Notes: generated by a model from the letters alone, not told the origin. A stretch of DNA of 62,699 nt from UMGS1889 sp900556055 (GCA_902463265.1 CABQEV010000012.1:1-62699); one strand, 5' to 3'; counted from the stretch's first letter, positions 8,743-17,945 are shown. Made by a program: numbers and translations.

Positions 8743-10830
8743 ATGGTGCGTAAAATGGCATATGTTGGCTTTTCATATCTCGCCGGTATGCTGTTCGCAT
8801 CATTTTTTTCTTTTTATGCGCTGATGTGCGTTATGACGCTTGTTTTTATCGTGTGTGCTGTATTCTATTTTGCAAAGGTCAGACACTCGTCCGGAAAAAG
8901 ACGCGAAACGTTTGATGCGGCGGTTCTGACAATGCTTGTCTGTGCTGTTTCGGCATCTGTAGGAATAATACTTTACAGCTCATACGACAAAAATGTATAT
9001 GAAAATGTTGTTTCATATGATGGCAAGGAGATATCCTTTACAGGCGAAATAACGGATCTCAGACAATATGATTCAGGATTCTCGCTTTATACGGCAAAAG
9101 GAGAGATAGAGGGCAATACAAAAGCTGCTGTGACTTTTTTCAGCGAAAATGATATATGTGAAATAAGCGACCGGATATGCGTGATCGGAAAATGTGAGGC
9201 ATTGAATGACAGCTGGAAATTTCCGGAGAAAAGCTATTACAAGTCAAAGGGAATCTTTGTAAAAATAGCCGAAATATCATCGCTTGAAGTACAGAAAAAC
9301 AACAGCTTTACAATTGTTAGCGCACTTAAGGATTACAGGGACAGAATATGTACGGAAATACGTAATTTCCTTCCGGGACAGGAAGGTGCTGTCATGCTTG
9401 CGATGCTTTTCGGCGATAAATCAGAACTTGATGACAGCGATAAAATCTGTTTTTACCGCTCGGGAATAGGTCATATCATGGCTGTTTCGGGTGCGCACAT
9501 GGTTATAATTTCAGGCTTTGCCATGGGACTGCTCTCAGGTCTGCACCTCGGAAGAATAGAAAAGCTTATCCTTCTTGCGTTTGTTGTGCTGCCTTTTGCA
9601 GTGATGGTGGGTTTTACTCCGTCTGTTGTGCGTTCGGTCATTATGATATTTATTGTGTACAGTGCCGATGTTTTCAAGCGTCAGGGTGATACTATGAATT
9701 CGCTCGGGATCGCAGCGATCGCACTTACGCTCAATAATCCGTTTTGCGTGCGTGATCCGTCGTTTCTTATGTCCTTTGCGGGAGTTATCGGAATAGGTGT
9801 TATTGCACCCGCTATTCTTGATGCGGTAAAAACGGTATATAAGAAGCCCGATGATTTTACTTCCGCACTTGTAACATCATTCGGTGCGACACTTGCTGTC
9901 TATCCGATATCAGTTTTCTTTTTCGATGAAATGTCAGTGGTTTCGCCGCTTATACAGATATTGCTTATGCCCCTCTGCACGCTTATATTGTTCTGCGGCG
10001 CAGCTGTGCTTGTGACGGGCGGTGCAGTATATCCGCTGCTTTTTATCGGAGGATCGGCAGCGCATATTGTTTTAAATGTCTGCCGTTTTTTCGGAGAACT
10101 GCCATGGTCATATATCCCGCTGAGCGGAAAAGTTCCGAAGATCGGTGTTGTTGTGATAGCACTGCTGGCGGTATCGGCGGGACTTCTGAGAGGCAGAAAA
10201 CGCTGTGCATGGGCGGCATCTGTGGGATTTATCCTTATGATCGCAGCCGCTTCAGTTGAGAGGATGAATCTTTCGGGATCAGTCACAGCTGCTGTCATCG
10301 GTGACGATAGGTCGTCTGTATGTATAGTCCATGATGGATTCAAAGCGGCTGTTATTGACCTGAATTACGGAGAAAAGTGTGCATCTGCCGCAGCTGATTA
10401 TCTTAACGGATATGGCATCTCCACGGTTGAGGCAGTCATTTTTCCAAGAGGATACGGCGAAAAGGATCTGACATTTTCCGAGAAGCTGACCATGTTCGGA
10501 GAATTTACTGCAGTTGTGCCGACGGGAAAATATTATTCCGAATGCCCGAACGGTGCGCCGATATATGTTACATACGGAAAAACCGAGCTTGACACTGATT
10601 ATATGTCCGCAGAGATACTTTCCGATGAAGTTGTCCTGCTGCATATAAACGGAACGGATATCCTTCTTGACAGCGGTGAGAATACAGAATACAGATCAGC
10701 CGTAAATCCCGATATTTCGGTTTGTTACGGCGGTTACAACACAAATGCGCAGGGTATAAATACGGAATACATTTCATATCCTGACGGAAAGTACAAAACG
10801 GAGGTAATGAGCTTTGGCAGCGGTTTCTGA
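8743..10830 (+). CDS. comEC: ComEC/Rec2-type DNA uptake channel
   Basis: Polytopic membrane protein, 695 aa, the transformation DNA channel family. Seen: two N-terminal helices, an extracellular OB-fold-like region (about 60-180), then the competence core with GIGHIMAVSGAHMVIISG and many helices (about 230-510). The C-terminal ~170 residues sit where ComEC normally carries a metallo-beta-lactamase domain, but no HXHXDH motif is visible, so that domain is degenerate. GGAGGA precedes the ATG at 7 nt. Its end overlaps holA. A mecA-like gene at 18751 may be another competence-linked gene. Confidence 0.9.
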   Translation: MVRKMAYVGFSYLAGMLFASFFSFYALMCVMTLVFIVCAVFYFAKVRHSSGKRRETFDAAVLTMLVCAVSASVGIILYSSYDKNVYENVVSYDGKEISFTGEITDLRQYDSGFSLYTAKGEIEGNTKAAVTFFSENDICEISDRICVIGKCEALNDSWKFPEKSYYKSKGIFVKIAEISSLEVQKNNSFTIVSALKDYRDRICTEIRNFLPGQEGAVMLAMLFGDKSELDDSDKICFYRSGIGHIMAVSGAHMVIISGFAMGLLSGLHLGRIEKLILLAFVVLPFAVMVGFTPSVVRSVIMIFIVYSADVFKRQGDTMNSLGIAAIALTLNNPFCVRDPSFLMSFAGVIGIGVIAPAILDAVKTVYKKPDDFTSALVTSFGATLAVYPISVFFFDEMSVVSPLIQILLMPLCTLILFCGAAVLVTGGAVYPLLFIGGSAAHIVLNVCRFFGELPWSYIPLSGKVPKIGVVVIALLAVSAGLLRGRKRCAWAASVGFILMIAAASVERMNLSGSVTAAVIGDDRSSVCIVHDGFKAAVIDLNYGEKCASAAADYLNGYGISTVEAVIFPRGYGEKDLTFSEKLTMFGEFTAVVPTGKYYSECPNGAPIYVTYGKTELDTDYMSAEILSDEVVLLHINGTDILLDSGENTEYRSAVNPDISVCYGGYNTNAQGINTEYISYPDGKYKTEVMSFGSGF

Positions 10831-11866
10831 ATCGGAATTTTTTTCATCCTTAAAAAGCGGAAAGCTTTCAAAGGTCTACTGGCTTTACGGAAAAAACTAT
10901 GCCTTTTCGGAGCAGTGTGCAAAGAAGCTTGTTTCTAAGATCGTAAAAAAAGGCGATGAAACATACAATCTTCACAGTTTTCAGGGAGCGGGGCTCGATG
11001 TCGGTGAGCTTGCTGAGGCTTGTGAGATGCTGCCTGTATTTGCGGATCATAACTGCTGCACTGTCTGTGACCTGAATGCGGATCAGCTTTCGGCGGATTC
11101 GATAAAAGAGCTTACAGCGGTGATATCTGACCTCCCGGAAGAAACTGTACTCATTATATACAATACATCCGCCGACATATGCGACGGAAAAAAATATCCC
11201 ACTCCAAAAAATAAAAAGGTACTTGACGTTGTTTCCAAGGTCGGCGTTTCATGCAATTTTGAACTGAAAAAGCCTGCCGATCTTGCCAGATCTCTAAGCG
11301 CAAGGGCTGAAAAGCTTGGCTGTTCGCTTTCACAGCAGAACGCTGCATACCTTGCCGAGCTTTACAATTCAAATATTATTATGCTCGATAATGAGCTTGA
11401 CAAGCTTGCGGCTTATGCTGACGGCAGTGAGATCACCCGTGAAACGATAGATCTCCTCTCGGCAGATCAGCTGGACAGCACGTCTTTTGATCTTGCAAGG
11501 GCTATAACCATGTTTGACAGCCGCAAAGCCATGACTTTGCTCAATGAGCTGTTTATCCAGAAAACCGATCCTATATCTATTTTATATGCAGTAACATCGG
11601 GACTTATGGATATGTACAGAGCCAGACTTGCGATAGGAGCGGGAAAATATATCGACGATGTTATCAAGGATTTTTCATATCCCAGAACAAGGGAATTTGT
11701 AATTAAAAACGCATTCCGTGATGTTAGGCAGATACCTCTGCCGCGTATACGGAACTGCGTCAGAATTGCCGCAGAAACAGACAGACTCTTCAAATCATCT
11801 GCGGCTGATCCGCAGGTCTTACTGCAGGAGGCAATAGTTAAAATGCTTTCTCAGCCTGCGAGATAG
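10814..11866 (+). CDS. holA: DNA polymerase III delta subunit
   Basis: Clamp-loader subunit that opens the beta clamp, 350 aa as expected. Seen: the opening KVYWLYGKNYAF typical of HolA, an AAA+-like fold without Walker residues, and the C-terminal collar region. The start is TTG at 10814 with GGAGG at 10800-10804, 9 nt before; it overlaps the end of comEC by 17 bp. The ATG at 10807 is in the comEC frame, not this one. The comEC-holA order is common in Firmicutes. Confidence 0.93.
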   Translation: MAAVSESEFFSSLKSGKLSKVYWLYGKNYAFSEQCAKKLVSKIVKKGDETYNLHSFQGAGLDVGELAEACEMLPVFADHNCCTVCDLNADQLSADSIKELTAVISDLPEETVLIIYNTSADICDGKKYPTPKNKKVLDVVSKVGVSCNFELKKPADLARSLSARAEKLGCSLSQQNAAYLAELYNSNIIMLDNELDKLAAYADGSEITRETIDLLSADQLDSTSFDLARAITMFDSRKAMTLLNELFIQKTDPISILYAVTSGLMDMYRARLAIGAGKYIDDVIKDFSYPRTREFVIKNAFRDVRQIPLPRIRNCVRIAAETDRLFKSSAADPQVLLQEAIVKMLSQPAR

Positions 11867-11870
11867 GTAA

Positions 11871-11892
11871 GGGAGGGTCTGCGGACCTTCCT
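11871..11892 (+). other. Stable hairpin between holA and rnmV
   Basis: A 9-bp stem (two G-U pairs) closes a UGCG loop, a UNCG-type tetraloop. No T-run follows, so it is not an intrinsic terminator; AGAAAGG for the next gene lies just after. Confidence 0.5.
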
Positions 11893-11913
11893 AAGAAAGG
11901 ATGTTAATTATCT

Positions 11914-12519
11914 ATGCTTCATACCAATATGGCGGTCATTGTCGAGGGAAAGTACGATAAGATCAAGCTTTCTTCGATAATTGATGCTGTTATTATACCT
12001 ACCAACGGCTTTGGTGTATTCAGAGATAAAGAAAAAATGTCACTTATAAGGTATTATGCTTCCAATACGGGAATAATAATCATGACAGATTCGGATACTG
12101 CGGGATTCAAGATCCGCAATCATATCAAAGGTTCAGTCGGAAATGCAAAGGTTGTTAATGTGTATATACCCGATATTTACGGAAAGGAACGGCGCAAGAC
12201 CGAGTATTCCAAGGAGGGAAAGCTTGGAGTTGAGGGTGTTCCGGACAAAATAATTATTGAATCCTTAAAAAAAGCGGGGATATCTTTTACAGATAAGACA
12301 GAACCTTCTCAGCCGATCACAAAGCTTGACCTGTTTGAGGACGGTCTTTCAGGCGGCAAGGAAAGCTCGGAAATGCGCAGGCTGCTGCTTAAGCACCTGG
12401 GACTTCCTGAGCTTCTGACAACCAACAGCATGCTTGAAGTCCTGAATGTTATGCTGACAAAAGAGCAGTATAAGGAAGCAGTCAGAGCAATAGAAAAAAA
12501 TATACCTGTCAAGGAGTAG
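11914..12519 (+). CDS. rnmV: Ribonuclease M5-like Toprim protein
   Basis: 201 aa. RNase M5 trims 5S rRNA precursors at a double-stranded stem. Seen: Toprim domain with the catalytic glutamate in VIVEGKYDKIKL (about residue 11) and the acidic MTDSDTAGF motif (about 67-75), then a C-terminal domain resembling the DUF4093 region of RNase M5. In B. subtilis rnmV neighbours ksgA; here it lies between holA and an acyltransferase. The ribosome site is AGAAAGGATG. No other RNase M5 candidate is seen in the window. Confidence 0.85.
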   Translation: MLHTNMAVIVEGKYDKIKLSSIIDAVIIPTNGFGVFRDKEKMSLIRYYASNTGIIIMTDSDTAGFKIRNHIKGSVGNAKVVNVYIPDIYGKERRKTEYSKEGKLGVEGVPDKIIIESLKKAGISFTDKTEPSQPITKLDLFEDGLSGGKESSEMRRLLLKHLGLPELLTTNSMLEVLNVMLTKEQYKEAVRAIEKNIPVKE

Positions 12520-12521
12520 CT

Positions 12522-13925
12522 ATGGTTTTTTCCAGTCTGATTTTCTTGTTTTATTTTCTTCCGATCGTTATGATCGCATACTTTTTCTCGCCTCCAAAGG
12601 TCAGAAATATCATTATCCTCGTTTCGGGAATAGTATTCTATGCGTGGGGAGAACCCTTTTATATCCTTATCATGCTGCTTTCCACGGCGATCGACTATAC
12701 GGCGGGACGGCTGATAGACAAATACGATAAAAACGAAAAGCTCAGGCGGCTTTGCCTGATAGTGTCAGTCTGCGTCAATCTGGGACTGCTGAGTGTTTTC
12801 AAATACGGAAGCTTTTTCATAACAAACATAAACGCTCTGCTTGGCACGAATATCCATGATCCGCAGCTGCCTTTGCCTATCGGAATTTCGTTCTACACCT
12901 TCCAGTCGATGTCATACACGATTGATCTTTATATGCGCAAGATCAAGGTGCAGAAGAACTTTTTCAGCTTTGCGGCGTATGTGACGCTTTTCCCGCAGAT
13001 CGTAGCAGGACCTATCGTCCGCTATGAAGATGTTGCAAAGGAGATTGATGACAGAAGCGTTACTATCGGAAAGGTGAGCGAGGGAATTGCCGTATTCCTC
13101 AAGGGACTCGGCAAAAAGGTGCTTCTTGCGAACAACATAGGTCTTGTCTGGTCACAGATCAAGGCTATGGATTACAGCAGCATTTCTGCACTTACTGCGT
13201 GGATAGGAATTCTTGCATTCACATTCCAGATCTATTTCGATTTCTCGGGATATTCCGACATGGCGGTCGGTCTCGGAAAGATGCTTGGATTTAATTTCCC
13301 GAAGAATTTCGATCATCCGTATATTTCAAAAAGCGTTTCCGAATTCTGGAGAAGGTGGCATATCACGCTCGGTGCATGGTTCCGCTCATATGTATATATA
13401 CCGCTCGGCGGAAACAGAAAGGGTACGTTCAAAACTCTCCGAAACCTGCTTATTGTATGGGCGCTGACAGGTTTCTGGCACGGAGCAAGCTGGAACTATA
13501 TCATCTGGGGACTTTACTTCGGCATTCTTATTATAATAGAGAGGGTCGGCTGGGGCAAGATACTGGAAAAGCTGCCGTCCCCGGTGAGCATGCTGTATAC
13601 GTTCTTCATTGTGGTTATCGGCTGGGTATTTTTCGATATTGACGGAATGATGCCCGCAATCAGCTACCTTAAAGCGATGTTCGGAGGCACCGGCATCGGG
13701 GTGGATCAATTCTCACTGTATACTCTCGCATCAAATGCTGCTATCTTTGCGATATGCATCTTCGGTTCGACCGACTGCTTTGATTATCTGCGCGATAAGC
13801 TGAAGGATAAAAAGCCTGAGATGGTTACGGCACTCACACCCGTGCTTCAGCTTTGCATTATGGTGCTCTGCACAGCATATCTTGTAGATGCAAACTACAA
13901 TCCGTTTCTTTATTTTAAGTTTTAA
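12522..13925 (+). CDS. MBOAT family O-acyltransferase (AlgI/DltB-like)
   Basis: 467-aa polytopic membrane protein of the membrane-bound O-acyltransferase family. Seen: N-terminal FSSLIFLFYFLPIV typical of AlgI-like members, the FWRRWHITLG segment, YIPLGGNRKG, and the catalytic histidine in GFWHGASW (His320). It should pass acyl (usually acetyl) groups across the membrane onto a surface glycan. Only 2 nt separate it from rnmV, and the DHHW protein follows after 12 nt, a pairing known from alginate-type O-acetylation. The acceptor polymer is unknown. Confidence 0.92.
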   Translation: MVFSSLIFLFYFLPIVMIAYFFSPPKVRNIIILVSGIVFYAWGEPFYILIMLLSTAIDYTAGRLIDKYDKNEKLRRLCLIVSVCVNLGLLSVFKYGSFFITNINALLGTNIHDPQLPLPIGISFYTFQSMSYTIDLYMRKIKVQKNFFSFAAYVTLFPQIVAGPIVRYEDVAKEIDDRSVTIGKVSEGIAVFLKGLGKKVLLANNIGLVWSQIKAMDYSSISALTAWIGILAFTFQIYFDFSGYSDMAVGLGKMLGFNFPKNFDHPYISKSVSEFWRRWHITLGAWFRSYVYIPLGGNRKGTFKTLRNLLIVWALTGFWHGASWNYIIWGLYFGILIIIERVGWGKILEKLPSPVSMLYTFFIVVIGWVFFDIDGMMPAISYLKAMFGGTGIGVDQFSLYTLASNAAIFAICIFGSTDCFDYLRDKLKDKKPEMVTALTPVLQLCIMVLCTAYLVDANYNPFLYFKF

Positions 13926-13937
13926 GGAGGGCGGAAA

Positions 13938-15098
13938 ATGTCAGAAAACAAAAAGAAAAAACGCCCTCTCGATGTGAAGGCAATAATAAATTCAGCTGTT
14001 TTTTTCGGATTTATAGTCATCTTCGGAATACTCACTCTGGTTATGCCGAAAGAAAAAAAATCCGAGCTTGAAAACAGAAATCTTGCTGATTTCCCTAAAT
14101 TCAGCTTTGATAATGTCATGAACTGCAAGTTTATGAACGGCATCGAGACATATATTTCCGACCATTTTGTCGGACGTGTACCGTATCTGAAACTTAAAGG
14201 AGCTTCCGAAAGATTTATCGGAAGAAGTGAGCGCAATGACGTTTATATCACCGGGGAACGCATGATGCTGAAGGTCACAGATCCCGATTATGCGTCAGTT
14301 GACAAGTCGATCGATGCAATAAATATCTTCAATGACGGCATTGACGCACAGGTGTATATGATGCTTGTTCCGACATCGGCTGCGATATATTCCGATCAGC
14401 TGCCGAAAAATGCACCCAATCTCGATCAGCAGTCATTCATAGATTATGTCTACGGAAAGCTGGACAGTGATATTGTCGGTATTGATGCATATTCGGCAAT
14501 GAAAAGCGGTGCGAATGAGTATATTTACTATCGAACCGACCATCACTGGACAAGTCTCGGCGCATATCTTGCTTATAATGCGGCAGGAAAAAAGATGGGC
14601 TATTCGCCGCTCGCAAGGGACAGCTTCGATATTCAGCACGCAAGCGACAGCTTCCTCGGCACGCTTTATTCCAAGACGCTTTACGATGGCTGCGAACCCG
14701 ATGCTATCGACTACTGGTTCGGCGAAAACGGTGAAAATATCGTTTCAATGGAGGTAAACACGGGAAACGGCGTTGATACCTATGACAGTCTTTATATGCG
14801 TGAATATCTCGATAAAAAGGATAAATATGCGTCATTTACGGGAACAAATCAGCCGCTTATAACTATAAAAACCAAGTGTGAGGACGGTCCGAAGATCCTT
14901 GTCGTCAAGGATTCGTATGCACATTCCTATGTACCGTTTCTTGCAAACAATTATTCGGAAATTACGATGCTTGATATGAGATATGTTCAGACATCTTACA
15001 AGAATGTCGTTGATCCCGAAAATTTCGATCAGGTGCTTATACTTTATAACGTTTCAACGTTCATGACAGATTCAAATATCCCAAAGCTGAAATATTGA
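13938..15098 (+). CDS. DHHW family protein, SGNH/AlgX-like O-acylation partner
   Basis: 386 aa. A K/R-rich N terminus and one transmembrane helix (about residues 17-38) anchor a large extracellular domain. The name-giving DHHW motif is at residues 201-204, with further AlgX/AlgJ-like features: a glycine-rich IGRSERNDVYITG region and a KDSYAHSYVPFL block near residue 325. Members of this family act with MBOAT proteins to place acyl groups on extracellular polysaccharide. Start supported by GGAGG 8 nt upstream. Confidence 0.88.
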   Translation: MSENKKKKRPLDVKAIINSAVFFGFIVIFGILTLVMPKEKKSELENRNLADFPKFSFDNVMNCKFMNGIETYISDHFVGRVPYLKLKGASERFIGRSERNDVYITGERMMLKVTDPDYASVDKSIDAINIFNDGIDAQVYMMLVPTSAAIYSDQLPKNAPNLDQQSFIDYVYGKLDSDIVGIDAYSAMKSGANEYIYYRTDHHWTSLGAYLAYNAAGKKMGYSPLARDSFDIQHASDSFLGTLYSKTLYDGCEPDAIDYWFGENGENIVSMEVNTGNGVDTYDSLYMREYLDKKDKYASFTGTNQPLITIKTKCEDGPKILVVKDSYAHSYVPFLANNYSEITMLDMRYVQTSYKNVVDPENFDQVLILYNVSTFMTDSNIPKLKY

Positions 15099-15111
15099 TT
15101 TTTGATTTTTT

Positions 15112-15166
15112 ATATCCCGAAAAATAAGTGCGGAGCATCTTCGTGCGTCATTTTCGGGATATTTTT
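15112..15166 (+). terminator. Terminator after the MBOAT-DHHW genes
   Basis: 12-bp stem pairing 15112-15123 with 15151-15162, followed by TTTT. Confidence 0.8.
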
Positions 15167-15199
15167 ATGCTTTATGAAAATTAACATACAGAGGACCGC

Positions 15200-15228
15200 T
15201 TCACTTAAAATCCGCTGCGGCATAAACT
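15200..15228 (+). promoter_or_regulatory. Possible promoter of an intergenic small RNA
   Basis: TTCACT (15200-15205), 17 nt, TAAACT (15223-15228); the same -10 hexamer as the downstream blaI-type promoter. Four of six matches to each consensus. Confidence 0.35.
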
Positions 15229-15234
15229 GAAATA

Positions 15235-15350
15235 TACGGGCATGAAATAGGACCTTATCAGCCTTCGGTTATTTCCGACATCCCGTTTTATATAGATTTC
15301 CAATTTGCGGAGAGACCGTGCAGATATCATTCTGTGCGGTCTTTTTTTAT
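15235..15350 (+). ncRNA. Predicted small RNA between two terminators
   Basis: A nested hairpin begins where transcription from 15200-15228 would start: ACGGG (15236-15240) pairs CCCGT (15282-15286), and inside it GAAATA pairs TATTTC and ACC pairs GGT. The region ends in the second terminator (15313-15350). No open frame of note lies within. It does not match a riboswitch class I recognise. Inferred only. Confidence 0.35.
15313..15350 (+). terminator. Second terminator, just upstream of the BlaI-type promoter
   Basis: 12-bp stem with two G-U pairs (15313-15324 with 15331-15342), then seven T. No annotated gene lies between it and the previous terminator at 15112-15166. Confidence 0.85.
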
Positions 15351-15357
15351 TTTGCTA

Positions 15358-15415
15358 TTGACAAATTGGTTTACATGTGTTAAACTAACATTATCAGGTT
15401 TACATATATTAGACC
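15358..15415 (+). promoter_or_regulatory. Promoter with twin BlaI/MecI-type operators
   Basis: -35 TTGACA (15358-15363), 17 nt, -10 TAAACT (15381-15386). Two imperfect palindromes, both starting GGTTTACAT, lie at 15368-15386 (over the spacer and -10) and 15397-15415, 29 nt centre to centre. Tandem dyads over the promoter are the usual layout for self-repressing BlaI/MecI operons. Confidence 0.75.
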
Positions 15416-15431
15416 GAAGGAGGGATTATCA

Positions 15432-15797
15432 ATGGCGGATATAAAACTTGGTGAAATGGAGTACAGATTTGCAAATCTTATCTGGGATAATGAACAAATA
15501 CCGTCAGGAGAGCTTGTTAAGCTTTGCGAAAAGGAACTTAACTGGAAGAAATCCACAACCTATACTATGCTGCGCCGTTTGTGTGAAAAGGGTCTGTTTG
15601 TGAATGAACATGGCTGTGTGAGCAGCAGGATCAGCAGAGATGAATATGCTGCACTCAAAGCAGAGCAGGTCATAAACGAGGATTACGGCGGGTCACTCCC
15701 CGGATTTCTTGCTGCTTTTGCAGAACGCAGGAGAATAAATAAAAACGAGATCGACGAGATCCAGAGAATGATCGACGAATACAGAAAGGGTGAGTGA
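15432..15797 (+). CDS. BlaI/MecI family transcriptional repressor
   Basis: 121-aa winged-helix repressor. Seen: the N-terminal wHTH with LGEMEYRFANLIWD and the recognition-helix region WKKSTTYTMLRRLCEKG, then a C-terminal dimerisation helix. In this family the repressor is cleaved when its partner membrane protease (next gene) is activated. Start: AGGAGGG 7-8 nt before ATG. It very likely binds the twin dyads upstream of itself. Confidence 0.93.
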   Translation: MADIKLGEMEYRFANLIWDNEQIPSGELVKLCEKELNWKKSTTYTMLRRLCEKGLFVNEHGCVSSRISRDEYAALKAEQVINEDYGGSLPGFLAAFAERRRINKNEIDEIQRMIDEYRKGE

Positions 15798-15798
15798 T

Positions 15799-17943
15799 AT
15801 GGATCAGCTGTTTCTGAAAATACTTGGAATGAGCATGACTGCATCTGCCGTGACAGCGGTTGTTATCTTGCTCAGGCTGATGCTGAAAAAAGCACCGAAG
15901 ATATTTTCGTATCTGCTGTGGGCGGCTGTGTTTTTCAGACTTTTGTGTCCGTTTGAGATCAACTTGCCCAAAGCACCTGTAACGCCTGTTTCAGTCGAAA
16001 TAACGAATGAAATTCCGCAGTCAGAATCAGTAAGCGGGAACTATGGAAGCATGGCTTTTTCGCATGGTACTGTGCATATTTATTCCGATCCGTCACAGCA
16101 TAAGACATATATTGCGGCACTCGCTGCATCGCTCACATGGATATTCGGAATGACGGCAATGGCTGCTTACGGTACTGTATCCTACATAAAATTAAAGAGA
16201 ATGCTGAAGGGTTCAAAACACTGCGAAGGAAATGTTTTTACGTCGGACAGGATATCAAATGCGTTTATTATCGGCATTTTCAGACCTAGGATATATATCC
16301 CGAGCGTGTTTGATGACAGCAAAAAAGCATTTATCCTGAAACATGAATCTGTCCATCTGAAACGCGGAGATCATATTGTCAAGCTGATAATGTTTGCGGC
16401 ACTTTGCATACATTGGTTCAATCCGCTGGTGTGGCTGAGCTTTAAACTTTGCGAGCGTGATATGGAGATGTCCTGCGATGAAGCTGTCACGAAAAACATG
16501 GACAGAAAGGGCAGGGCGGATTATTCGCAGGCACTTCTTGAAATATCGTTCGGTAAAACAGCAATGTTTACTGCATGCTTCTCGGAAAGCGGCACAAAGC
16601 AGAGAATAAAAAATGTGCTTAATTTCAGAAAGCCTGCGGTATGGATAATAATTCTTGGCACTGCTGCGGCTGTTATTGCATTTTTGATGATATTCAGCGG
16701 CAAAAGAGATGATACAGCCAGTGATTTCTTATCCGAGCAGCTTAAAGCCGAACCTGAAATTATTGCTGTATATGACGGCGACAAAGAGAAGATCACCGAT
16801 TCGTACACAAGAGATGAACTGCTGAAATATCTGCGTTCGGCAAAGCTTGAGCCTGCTGACCGCGATATGTTGGATCAGGTTCAGGACAGTATTGAGATAC
16901 ATATGTATGAAAAGTCAGACAGCAAATATTATCTTGGCTATCTGATCTATGAAGCGGCGGGAAAGTATTACATCGAATTTATGAATACAAATTTGGTGTA
17001 TTGCAGTGAGATGTCCTATGATGATTATACGCTGATAAAGGCTTGTCTTGATTCGGCAATTTTTACGGCAGAAACTGCGTATATATCGTCAACGTATTCA
17101 ATACCGCTTACAAATGCGTCGCCCGAGAAGCTTTCGGAGATCTATTTCGGTTCGCAGTTTCCTTGTATCGTGTACGCTGATGATGTGACAGTCATTTTAT
17201 CGGATGAAATGGACTGTTTGTATATAATAAGCGGCGAAAAATGCATTACGTCAGTTTCGGTCATTGATATTGGCGGATCATTCAGAAATTCAGCCGATAA
17301 GCTGCCATTCAGGCTCGGCACAGACAGCTGGAACGGCATAGACGTGTCGGCATCGGAAAACGGCGAAATTTTCTGCACTGCGGGTAATGCCGAAGAAAGC
17401 ATAACTTTCATTTATGATCCTGTTTACTTCATGCTTTTTGAATATGATGGTGATATTGATCCCGTTAAACCGTCATATTTCGGAGGAGAACCGTTTTATT
17501 ACGGCGGCGGAAGCTATGTTTCAGCCAATCTTGCCGATGGTTTTGATCTGACTTCGCTGCGTATAAAGCGGCATACAGCTGACGGAGAATATGAGCTGCT
17601 GCCATTCCCCGAAAACGGTGTGTCAATAAGCCCGGAGGCACAGAAAAAGCTGAAATTCGGAACATATTCCGTAAGATCGGACATCGATATCCCCGCAGCA
17701 GGAAATGTTTCGGTATACAGTGACGGAACGGCTGTCTTCAGCTTTTCTATGCTGTCGAGCCGTATTATCACAGGATTATGCACAGTTGAGGGAGATAAAG
17801 CGGTCATAACAGGCTCGGAGGGTACTTCCGTTTTTGCAATAGACGGCGATAAGCTTATATACAACGCCAAAGAAAGTACGGAAAAGCTGCCTGATTATTA
17901 TGATTCGGTATCTGACGGAACAGTGCTATATTTTGAGGGCTGA
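15799..17943 (+). CDS. BlaR1/MecR1-type M56 membrane metalloprotease with novel sensor
   Basis: 714 aa. The N-terminal M56 part has membrane helices and the zinc motif HESVH at residues 182-186, with the CDEAV segment about 40 residues on. A further helix near residue 280-300 leads to a roughly 400-residue extracellular region. That region is not a penicillin-binding sensor: no SXXK/SXN/KTG set is seen. The ligand is therefore unknown. Start: GTG at 15790 is possible, but AAAGG sits 9 nt before the ATG at 15799, one base after the repressor stop. Terminated by the hairpin at 17946. Confidence 0.88.
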   Translation: MDQLFLKILGMSMTASAVTAVVILLRLMLKKAPKIFSYLLWAAVFFRLLCPFEINLPKAPVTPVSVEITNEIPQSESVSGNYGSMAFSHGTVHIYSDPSQHKTYIAALAASLTWIFGMTAMAAYGTVSYIKLKRMLKGSKHCEGNVFTSDRISNAFIIGIFRPRIYIPSVFDDSKKAFILKHESVHLKRGDHIVKLIMFAALCIHWFNPLVWLSFKLCERDMEMSCDEAVTKNMDRKGRADYSQALLEISFGKTAMFTACFSESGTKQRIKNVLNFRKPAVWIIILGTAAAVIAFLMIFSGKRDDTASDFLSEQLKAEPEIIAVYDGDKEKITDSYTRDELLKYLRSAKLEPADRDMLDQVQDSIEIHMYEKSDSKYYLGYLIYEAAGKYYIEFMNTNLVYCSEMSYDDYTLIKACLDSAIFTAETAYISSTYSIPLTNASPEKLSEIYFGSQFPCIVYADDVTVILSDEMDCLYIISGEKCITSVSVIDIGGSFRNSADKLPFRLGTDSWNGIDVSASENGEIFCTAGNAEESITFIYDPVYFMLFEYDGDIDPVKPSYFGGEPFYYGGGSYVSANLADGFDLTSLRIKRHTADGEYELLPFPENGVSISPEAQKKLKFGTYSVRSDIDIPAAGNVSVYSDGTAVFSFSMLSSRIITGLCTVEGDKAVITGSEGTSVFAIDGDKLIYNAKESTEKLPDYYDSVSDGTVLYFEG

Positions 17944-17945
17944 AA

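Noticed and set aside
15799..17943. Beta-lactam resistance operon
   Set aside because: Repressor and protease match, but no beta-lactamase or penicillin-binding sensor is present.
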